Source: Candidatus Doudnabacteria bacterium Gr01-1014_77 (GTDB lineage: Bacteria > Patescibacteriota > Doudnabacteria > UBA920 > VMFF01). Taken from it: a stretch of DNA of 5,703 bases. A program made the position numbers and the translations under genes. The stretch spans positions 1 to 5,703 of the forward strand of contig VMFF01000064.1 in NCBI GenBank assembly GCA_007375915.1. Reading direction: 5' to 3'. Below, in pieces: positions 1 through 3,860 of this stretch (position 1 is the stretch's first letter; each line of letters begins with the position of its first letter). The notes under the pieces were generated by a model. It saw only the letters and a list, made by a program, of their open reading frames with translations. It had not been told where the DNA came from and did no database searches.

Positions 1-534
1 GCATCCGGCGCACGCCGTTCGCGCCTTCACAAACACGGTCGCGCCTAAACTCACCCGTCGCGTTCAGTACAGTAGGATTGCGCACACGGCACATCTCGGA
101 CGGCAAAAAGGGGCACTCTCAATGGGTGCCCTTCTTACTTTTCCCTACACGCGCAGATAAGCCGTCGGACGCGTCGACAGGATCGCGCCGTTCATCCTCT
201 TACGCATCGATTTGCTTCCGACTGCATTACAACGATGATGCCGTTGCCACGTGGGCACATACCGTTCCCTTCATGTACATCTGAGATCGGTGGCGTGCGT
301 ACTTCCGCGGTGCCCTCGTGGCGCCAACCCCTGTGCAACTTCGCGCCCTCGACCACACGCATAGGCTCGTGCTTCTCGCCTTAGACCACCGGTATTCGCT
401 ATCATCGTCTCTCTCTTCCGTCTCTCGGATCTAGATTTATTAAGGAACTCGTAGCCGTCGTAATCATCGCCGCAGGCGCCCATCTCGTCGTCCTCAGGAG
501 CATGGATTCTCTCTAAGACCCCTTTGGTCGTTCG
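1..534. other. GC-rich stretch without a recognisable gene
   Basis: Apart from the hairpin at 105-131, I see no conserved protein, tRNA or known RNA here. Several ORFs of under 100 codons overlap on both strands. The minus-strand pieces 558-271 and 362-192, and the frame ending at 119, can be strung together with two frameshifts, which is weak evidence for a decayed gene. GC content is near 57% by count, much higher than the confident genes. Confidence 0.5.
105..131 (-). terminator. Minus-strand terminator-like hairpin
   Basis: GGGCAC (111-116) and GTGCCC (126-131) form a 6-bp stem with a 9-nt loop, followed on the minus strand by CTTTTT. No confident gene ends before it; only short minus-strand ORF pieces lie upstream. 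Confidence 0.4.
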
Positions 535-543
535 TGATATAAT
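535..543 (+). promoter_or_regulatory. Extended -10 promoter on the plus strand
   Basis: TGATATAAT is a perfect extended -10 element (TGnTATAAT). A weak -35-like AAGACC (515-520) lies at a 17-nt spacing; extended -10 promoters do not need a good -35. Transcription would begin near 550, about 70 nt before the ATG at 622. Confidence 0.45.
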
Positions 544-621
544 GACCACGGAAACCATCGAAACGCGACGTCAGTGGTCGACCTTAATGCGACCGGACGT
601 CTTCAGCCAAGGAGGTCTCGA

Positions 622-858
622 ATGCGTAGAGCGACGCCTCGCTCACCCAAGGCACCAATGCACCCGCATGATATCGCAGCCTCTCATGCACACACCCTCT
701 GCGTTCGTACTATGCGTGCGATCGCACGTGGCAAGAAACGACCCTCGACAGTTGGAGTTCTACAGCTGTACGACTTGATCGTGTATTTCTGGTGTGAGGA
801 CAGGAAAGCGCGCAAGCTGCCCTTCCTAGACGTACGGGTGCTGGATTCGCCATTGTGA
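622..858 (+). CDS. Small basic hypothetical protein with strong expression signals
   Basis: A 78-codon ORF with ATG preceded at a 6-nt spacing by AAGGAGG (609-615), the best Shine-Dalgarno in the window. An extended -10 promoter lies upstream and a plus-strand terminator hairpin downstream. The protein is Arg/Lys/His-rich in its first half (MRRATPRSPKAP, then MRAIARGKKR). A hydrophobic stretch at about residues 44-58 (VGVLQLYDLIVYFWC) precedes a second basic patch. I do not recognise any family. The third codon positions show no bias, and the surrounding segment is about 56% GC, so coding by chance cannot be excluded. It is oriented opposite to all confident genes in the window. Confidence 0.35.
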   Translation: MRRATPRSPKAPMHPHDIAASHAHTLCVRTMRAIARGKKRPSTVGVLQLYDLIVYFWCEDRKARKLPFLDVRVLDSPL

Positions 859-892
859 GCGCCAACTACGCTAATTGGCGGCGCCAATCACG
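859..892 (+). repeat. Short direct and inverted repeat cluster
   Basis: GCGCCAACTACG (859-870) recurs as GCGCCAATCACG (881-892), 10 of 12 identical and 22 bp apart, about two helical turns. Between them is the inverse TTGGCG (875-880), which also pairs with CGCCAA (860-865). The spacing is that of a protein-binding site, but RNA hairpin formation just before the terminator is equally possible. Confidence 0.35.
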
Positions 893-900
893 AATGCAAG

Positions 901-940
901 GCCGAATCACTGTTCATTGTGGTTCGGCTTTCTCGTTTCT
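901..940 (+). terminator. Plus-strand terminator-like hairpin
   Basis: GCCGAATCAC (901-910) pairs with GTGGTTCGGC (919-928) over 10 bp including one U·G, with an 8-nt loop. The U·G pair exists only in plus-strand RNA; on the minus strand it becomes a mismatch. TTTCTCGTTTCTC follows, a moderately U-rich tail. It lies 43 nt after the stop of the 78-codon plus-strand ORF. Confidence 0.5.
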
Positions 941-1074
941 CACTAGCTTTTGCGAAACGACTACCAATTCTACCCCGATCGACATGTGCAATGAAGTGAC
1001 CACGGTGAAGTGGGGCAATCTCACCAAGGATACTCCCCCTTTCCCTCGCCCTTGGAACGCGCTCCTCTTCAGGC
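941..1074. other. Intergenic stretch between facing terminators
   Basis: It lies between the plus-strand hairpin (901-940) and the minus-strand terminator of tRNA-Trp. Short ORFs cross it on both strands, but none has a ribosome binding site or a recognisable sequence. I see no other structure in it. Confidence 0.4.
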
Positions 1075-1104
1075 AAACAAAAGAGCCCCGAATTTACGGG
1101 GCTC
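1075..1104 (-). terminator. Rho-independent terminator after tRNA-Trp
   Basis: GAGCCCCG (1083-1090) and CGGGGCTC (1097-1104) form an 8-bp GC-rich stem with a 6-nt loop, followed on the minus strand by TTTTGTTT. It ends the tRNA-Thr/rpmG/tRNA-Trp group about 47 nt after the CCA. Confidence 0.75.
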
Positions 1105-1151
1105 TCTTCATGTCAACGGGGCAAATGTACCTAGAATGCGTTGTGGATATT

Positions 1152-1225
1152 TGGCAGGGGGTGTAGGAATCGAACCCACGCGTACGGTTTTGGAGACCGT
1201 CGTACTACCACTATACGAACCCCCC
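1152..1225 (-). tRNA. tRNA-Trp(CCA)
   Basis: Acceptor GGGGGGT/ACCCCCT, with a G·U pair at the first position, a short D-arm, anticodon stem ACGGT/ACCGT with loop CTCCAAA (anticodon CCA), T-arm GTGGG/CCTAC (one G·U) with loop TTCGATT, discriminator G as usual for tRNA-Trp, and an encoded CCA. It lies downstream of rpmG, separated by a terminator-like hairpin, so its transcription must come from read-through or from a promoter inside rpmG. The secE gene that often follows is not visible. Confidence 0.95.
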
Positions 1226-1265
1226 AAGAAAAACAGCTCGTAAGCCCAAGGCTTACAAGCTGTTT
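1226..1265 (-). terminator. Strong hairpin between rpmG and tRNA-Trp (terminator or processing site)
   Basis: 1231-1246 pairs with 1250-1265 over 16 positions with a single A/C-type mismatch and a 3-nt loop. On the minus strand it is followed by TTTTTCTT, the layout of an intrinsic terminator for rpmG. The T-run ends directly at the 5' end of tRNA-Trp (1225), which leaves no room for a promoter of that tRNA. Confidence 0.7.
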
Positions 1266-1268
1266 AAA

Positions 1269-1424
1269 CTACTTGGTTTCCTTGTGCATTGTCATCTTCT
1301 TGCAATGCTTACAAAACTTCTTAAGTTCCAAGCGCTTCGGTGTTAACTTCTTGTTTTTTCTGGAATGATAGTTTAAATTCTTGCACTCTGTGCATTCCAG
1401 CTTAATCAAATTATCTTGAGACAT
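1269..1424 (-). CDS. rpmG: 50S ribosomal protein L33
   Basis: A 51-residue ribosomal protein of the large subunit. It begins [14 protein letters not shown] and carries the two zinc-ribbon pairs, C11-x-x-C14 and C38-x-x-C41. Between them is the L33-typical NYHSRKNKK followed by [12 protein letters not shown], and the C-terminus is a short basic tail. The length is normal for L33, and the Cys-containing form is the zinc-binding version. The ATG at 1424 has AAAGGA (1433-1438) 8 nt upstream. It lies between tRNA-Thr(UGU) and tRNA-Trp, a linkage known from many bacteria where the block continues into secE-nusG. A TAG stop is followed 3 nt later by a strong hairpin. Confidence 0.95.
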   Translation of the reverse strand: MSQDNLIKLECTECKNLNYHSRKNKKLTPKRLELKKFCKHCKKMTMHKETK

Positions 1425-1447
1425 TGATATTATCCTTTATGCGATTA

Positions 1448-1523
1448 TGGAGCCGGCTGTCGGACTCGAACCGACCACCTACGGTTTACAAAACCGTTGC
1501 TCTACCGGATGAGCTAAGCCGGC
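1448..1523 (-). tRNA. tRNA-Thr(UGU)
   Basis: A standard uninterrupted tRNA: acceptor GCCGGCT/AGCCGGC, D-arm GCTC/GAGC, anticodon stem ACGGT/ACCGT with loop TTTGTAA (anticodon TGT), variable loop AGGTG, T-arm GTCGG/CCGAC with loop TTCGAGT, discriminator T and an encoded CCA. It ends 23 nt before the rpmG start, so the two are probably one transcript that is processed. No convincing promoter is seen; TTTACG with a 17-nt spacer to TAATAG lies upstream but is weak. Confidence 0.96.
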
Positions 1524-1571
1524 AAGAGATAAAATTAACTATTAAAATTTAACATAAAGACCGTAAAAAGT

Positions 1572-1677
1572 AAAGGGCCTTGGGTTGCGGGATGTGAATC
1601 CAGCGAGCCAAGGCACCTTTGCTTGTGCGGGTTCTTGCGTTCCTTCATTAACATTCTAATGGTATACGCAAAACCCG
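1572..1677 (-). other. Two-hairpin structured segment, possible terminator or small RNA
   Basis: Two long stems lie side by side after the broken ORF. In the first, CGGGTT plus TTGCGT (1628-1640, one bulged C) pair with 1666-1677 over 12 bp, and the loop contains a further CATTA/TAATG pairing. In the second, AAAGG and GCCTTGG (1572-1583) pair with CCAAGGC and CCTTT (1608-1620, one bulged A) over 12 bp. Its loop holds GGAT/ATCC around GTGA on the plus strand. On the minus strand the second stem runs into ACTTTTTA, so it could be a weak terminator. A free AGGAGG (1685-1690) precedes the structure without a suitably placed start codon. I do not recognise a known RNA family. Confidence 0.4.
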
Positions 1678-1693
1678 ATATTTTCCTCCTGTT

Positions 1694-2422
1694 TTAACTG
1701 CCCTTGGCCCTTCGTGCGTCGAGGACCTTTCTACGCCCAACCACTCGAGTACGTTCGCGCATGATCAAAGCGCGCTCGTCGTATCCCTGGATATCATGAT
1801 CCGCCGTATACTCGAACCCAGGGTGTCTCAGAAGCGGAGAATCAGGCTCAATACGACGCAGACTCTCATGTGCTTCACGAAACTCCGCCCGTGCAAGTAG
1901 GAGCCCTCCTGCAGAATGCTGTCCATCATCCGACGTACTCTGGCTCTGATCTGTCACGCAAGCTCCTGTGGTAATTGGTGGGCTCTTGAAGCGATTGACT
2001 GCATCAAACAAAGATACTGGTTGAAAGCTTCATTGTACTGCTCAACCAAAGCATGGACCTCGTCTGATGCCTTGACGTATAGTGCGTGTGTTTCTTCGTC
2101 ACCGTAGCGCTCTGCAAAAGCACGTTCTAGCTCAATGTAGTTTGCTGAGCTACAGAGCTTAAACCATCTCGTGAACCAAAGCCGCCAAATGTAATACGAC
2201 GACTCTGAACGAAACTTCTCTTTGATCATTCGACGAGTGGTCCCATGCCTTAGGACCATCCCAGAATCTTGCCTTAAGCTCGACTGAATCCCTCTGTGCA
2301 GGGAGACCCTCCTCGCTTTGGCAATATTCAAGAAGTTCGTTTTCTGGATCTAGCAAGCGCAGGTCAGAAGCAGCGACCTTGCACTGTGCTAGAACCTGTG
2401 CGGTCTCTGCTAACTCAACCAT
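1694..2422 (-). pseudogene. Unrecognised ORF broken by two compensating frameshifts
   Basis: The start is ATG at 2422 with GGAG 5 nt upstream, and a TAA at 1694 closes the same frame 243 codons later, but that frame has stops in the middle (2159-2161 and soon after). A protein-like sequence is obtained by reading MVELAETAQVLAQCKVAASD and on to about 2235. The +1-shifted frame then carries ELERAFAERYGDEETHALYV and on to about 2000. From there the first frame continues through RIEPDSPLLRHPGFEY and RERTRVVGRRKVLDARRAKG to the stop. The composite is hydrophilic and largely helical-looking, with no motif I recognise. Its GC content is near 50%, above the neighbouring translation genes. It has a plausible promoter and terminator, so it looks like a transcription unit. 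It may be a decaying acquired gene, a sequence with two indel errors, or chance. Confidence 0.4.
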
Positions 2423-2475
2423 AACCACTCCATGACAAAGTAACTGCAATAACCAGCTTGCGCTGGTCATATATG

Positions 2476-2504
2476 AATATACGCTAAGTGCTAGAAGAAA
2501 ACAA
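2476..2504 (-). promoter_or_regulatory. Candidate promoter with downstream inverted repeat for the broken ORF
   Basis: TTGTTT (2499-2504), a 17-nt spacer and TATATT (2476-2481) on the minus strand resemble a sigma70 promoter with a weak -35. Transcription would start near 2469. A perfect 6-bp inverted repeat, ACCAGC/GCTGGT (2452-2467, 4-nt spacer), lies directly at the predicted transcript start, so it could be an operator or a 5' UTR hairpin. GGAG (2428-2431) lies 5 nt before the ATG at 2422. Confidence 0.4.
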
Positions 2505-2533
2505 GACAAGAAAAACCGCCATAAAAAGCGGTT
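2505..2533 (-). terminator. Rho-independent terminator after tRNA-Thr(GGU)
   Basis: AACCGC (2514-2519) and GCGGTT (2528-2533) form a 6-bp stem with an 8-nt loop, followed on the minus strand by TTTTTCTTG. It starts 12 nt after the CCA end of tRNA-Thr(GGU). Its U-tract overlaps the -35 region of the next promoter. Confidence 0.75.
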
Positions 2534-2545
2534 CTAAAATAATAC

Positions 2546-2813
2546 TGGAGCCGTTGATCGGAATTGAACCGATGACCTACTCCTTCACTTACACCTCAAC
2601 TTCGTAAACCTTATATGAGGGTTAGACTGTATCTTAAGCATGGCTTTCGCTTTAGCTTCCCTTGTCAGTCGTTCGGGCGAAAGATTTTCGCCACGGTCTT
2701 AACCATTTTGTGGTCTTTAACCGTAATTCGGGGTTCAGTACTAAATTTCTTTAGCAATGGGCTGTGTCATATGGACAACCATGGAGTTGCTCTACCAACT
2801 GAGCTACAACGGC
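2546..2813 (-). tRNA. tRNA-Thr(GGU) interrupted by a group I intron
   Basis: The exons are 2813-2778 and 2585-2546. Joined, they form a clean tRNA: acceptor GCCGTTG/CAACGGC, D-arm GCTC...GAGC, anticodon stem ACTCC/GGAGT with loop ATGGTAA (anticodon GGT), variable loop AGGTC, T-arm ATCGG/CCGAT with loop TTCAATT, discriminator T and an encoded CCA. The anticodon loop has A at position 32 rather than a pyrimidine, which is unusual. The insert is 192 nt. It complements tRNA-Thr(UGU) in the same window: GGU reads the C/U-ending threonine codons and UGU the A/G-ending ones. Confidence 0.93.
2586..2777 (-). ncRNA. Group I intron in the tRNA-Thr(GGU) anticodon loop (after position 36)
   Basis: A 192-nt insert after U36. 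The upstream exon ends in U and the intron ends in G (2586). The core hallmark AAGATACAGTC (2625-2635) pairs as P7 with GACTG (2666-2670). A hairpin GCUAAA/UUUAGU closed by a GAAA tetraloop (2740-2755) fits P2. A 7-bp hairpin GGCGAAA/TTTCGCC (2676-2692) lies just before P7, in the P6 position. CCTCA/TGAGG near the 3' end could be P9. P1 is less clean than in the Tyr intron: exon GGU can pair with GCC of the intron, with a bulge if extended. No ORF is inside. The insertion point is one nucleotide away from that of the Tyr intron, but the two introns are not obviously close copies. Confidence 0.88.
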
Positions 2814-2828
2814 AAATTACCAATACAT

Positions 2829-2855
2829 ATTATACTATTAACTAAAGCTTTTCAA
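2829..2855 (-). promoter_or_regulatory. Candidate promoter of tRNA-Thr(GGU)
   Basis: A perfect TATAAT (2829-2834, minus strand) lies 15 nt before the 5' end of tRNA-Thr(GGU). TTGAAA (2850-2855) is a possible -35 box, but the spacer is only 15 nt. The promoter overlaps the last codons of the HTH/LAGLIDADG-like gene. Confidence 0.5.
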
Positions 2856-3435
2856 GCTCGCTACAGATTAAGTCTCTTAATTTTTTATTATGATAATAAA
2901 TAGTAAGTACTCCAAACTTCGTTTTATTCCTATAGTTACCCAGACCCCTAGCTGGTGTTATTATAACTTTTTGGAACAGCGATGCTGGAACGTTTAATTT
3001 TTTTACCCAATAATTCTGTGCTTCTCTTGCTTTCATGTCACTAAAAATCTGAAGCCCAAATCTCAATTTTTCTTTTTTAATTCCATATATACGAAAAAGG
3101 AACTCTAAAAATTTCTTTATTAACTCGGGGTTTGTATTCCCTAAACGTACTGAGACTTTATTACTCTTTGTACCCTCTCCCCAATATAACCCTAAACCCA
3201 TACCAAACAAAAAAGCTTCATCCATATTTGAAGGTTTTTTGAATAAAAAAGGGTCGCCTTTAGGATTCCTCTTGATATAAATAGCTTCAGAAATCGAGCG
3301 TTTCTTAATATGATATTTCTTGAGCCAGTAGTTAACCTTATTTTCAGAACAACCCAATAAATTAGAGATCTCAGGTACTGAAATTTTCTTTGTATTGTAC
3401 AATTCATTTAGTTTTTGTTCTGGTATGTGTGGCAT
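2842..3435 (-). CDS. HTH plus LAGLIDADG-like protein, probable free-standing homing endonuclease
   Basis: A 197-residue protein. Residues about 8-43 look like a helix-turn-helix (LYNTKKISVPEISNLLGCS, then VNYWLKKYHI) followed by RSISEAIY and NPKGDPF, a DNA-recognition module. Residues 78-88 (GMGLGLYWGEG) resemble a single LAGLIDADG-type motif with E87 in the place of the catalytic acidic residue. The following VRLGNTNPELIKKFLEFL, and the C-terminal YRNKTKFGVLTIYYHNKKLRDLI, fit the rest of such a fold. One motif would imply a homodimer. The start is ATG at 3435. A GTG further upstream (3504) would add a hydrophobic tail read from the tRNA-Tyr terminator, so I reject it. No Shine-Dalgarno is obvious. 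The gene lies between two intron-bearing tRNA genes and in neither intron. It could instead be a DNA-binding regulator descended from an endonuclease. It is about 33% GC by eye, AT-richer than its neighbours, consistent with mobility. Confidence 0.65.
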   Translation of the reverse strand: MPHIPEQKLNELYNTKKISVPEISNLLGCSENKVNYWLKKYHIKKRSISEAIYIKRNPKGDPFLFKKPSNMDEAFLFGMGLGLYWGEGTKSNKVSVRLGNTNPELIKKFLEFLFRIYGIKKEKLRFGLQIFSDMKAREAQNYWVKKLNVPASLFQKVIITPARGLGNYRNKTKFGVLTIYYHNKKLRDLICSELEKL

Positions 3436-3484
3436 ATGGAAAATAATAACATAGTAACTAATGTACAGTAAATAACTCAACCAA

Positions 3485-3518
3485 TATGAGTAAAGAAAAA
3501 ACACCTACGGTGTTTTTT
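3485..3518 (-). terminator. Rho-independent terminator after tRNA-Tyr
   Basis: AAAAAACACC (3496-3505) and GGTGTTTTTT (3509-3518) form a 10-bp stem with a 3-nt loop. It begins 1 nt after the CCA end of tRNA-Tyr and runs into TTTTTTCTTT on the minus strand. A GTG at 3504 that would extend the next ORF lies inside this hairpin, which argues against that start. Confidence 0.8.
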
Positions 3519-3519
3519 A

Positions 3520-3806
3520 TGGTGGGTGGTGAAGGATTTGCACCTTCGAAGCCACAGGGGCAGCTGATTTCATTAATCCCTAGATTTCTTTAGGGCATGG
3601 ACTATATCTTCGCCTTAACTAAAAAAGCTTTAGGCGTTCCGGTATCTAGTCTCTACGGCGCCCTCTTAAAAAAAGAGGTTCCCACGGTATTAGCATAGCT
3701 TTGTGCCTTAGCTTTCACCGTTATCCCGGAAAGTTCATCTTGAGGTTTCCCGCAAGAGCTGCAATTTTTTACAGTCAGCTCCGTTTGACTACTTCGGTAA
3801 CCACCC
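3520..3806 (-). tRNA. tRNA-Tyr(GUA) interrupted by a group I intron
   Basis: The exons are 3806-3771 and 3570-3520. Joined, they give a class II tRNA: acceptor GGGTGGT/ACCACCC (7 of 7 pairs), D-arm CCG/CGG, anticodon stem GCTGA/TCAGC with loop CTGTAAA (anticodon GTA), and a long variable arm of 15 nt containing a GCC/GGC stem, as expected for bacterial tRNA-Tyr. The T-arm is GAAGG/CCTTC with loop TGCAAAT, which departs from the usual TTCRANY because the second T is replaced by G. The discriminator is A and CCA is encoded. The gene cannot fold as a tRNA without removing the 200-nt insert. It is followed after the CCA by a strong terminator, and it lies between the TPR gene and the HTH/LAGLIDADG-like gene. 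Confidence 0.93.
3571..3770 (-). ncRNA. Group I intron in the tRNA-Tyr anticodon loop (after position 35)
   Basis: A 200-nt insert between U35 and A36 of tRNA-Tyr. The 5' exon ends in U and the intron ends in G (3571), as group I splicing requires. P1 can form between exon CUGU and intron GCAG, giving a U·G wobble at the splice site with an 8-nt loop. The catalytic core hallmark AAGATATAGTCC (3599-3610) is present as P7 3' strand, pairing with GACTA (3647-3651). P8 is CGCCT/AGGCG (3632-3636 with 3611-3615) and P9 is CCCTA/TAGGG (3578-3582 with 3591-3595). A CCTCTT/AAGAGG hairpin (3662-3678) lies in the P5-P6 region. There is no ORF inside the intron. The subgroup is not assigned. It is presumably self-splicing, since the core is complete by eye. 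Confidence 0.92.
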
Positions 3807-3830
3807 ATGATTTAACTTAACTCATTCGTT

Positions 3831-3860
3831 ATTCTATCTGTTAAGAGCAAAACTGTCTAA
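3831..3860 (-). promoter_or_regulatory. Candidate sigma70-type promoter of tRNA-Tyr
   Basis: Reading on the minus strand, TTAGAC (3855-3860) is a -35-like box, followed by an 18-nt spacer and TAGAAT (3831-3836) as a -10 box. The tRNA 5' end lies 24 nt after the -10 box. The -35 box overlaps the stop codon of the TPR gene. Read-through from the rpsB operon is also possible because no terminator hairpin is seen between the TPR stop and the tRNA. Confidence 0.45.

Noticed and set aside
855..1166. 103-codon plus-strand ORF starting at GTG 855.
   Set aside because: It runs through two terminator hairpins and into the tRNA-Trp gene, and has no ribosome binding site.
1560..1640. Resemblance to bacterial SRP (4.5S) RNA on the plus strand: AGCCAAGGCA followed by TGTGCGGG, and a GNRA-type loop.
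   Set aside because: The strongly conserved helix 8 core (GGAAGGAAGCAG-like) is missing, and CCAAGGC here pairs with an upstream GCCTTGG, unlike SRP RNA.
1535..1654. 39-codon minus-strand ORF inside the two-hairpin segment, a possible leader peptide.
   Set aside because: The AGGAGG lies more than 30 nt from its ATG, the composition is unremarkable and it runs through both arms of a long stem.
1448..2553. Direct repeat TGGAGCCG at 1448-1455 and 2546-2553 as attachment sites of an element between two tRNA-Thr genes.
   Set aside because: These are the homologous 3' ends of two threonine tRNAs; no repeat copy lies at the inner boundary of the intervening DNA.
2615..2845. 76-codon plus-strand ORF across the tRNA-Thr region.
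   Set aside because: It is antisense to the split tRNA-Thr and its intron core; the sequence is explained by RNA structure on the other strand.
3436..3504. Upstream extension of the HTH/LAGLIDADG-like gene to GTG at 3504.
   Set aside because: The GTG lies inside the tRNA-Tyr terminator hairpin and the added 23 residues are an odd aromatic-rich tail unrelated to the domain.
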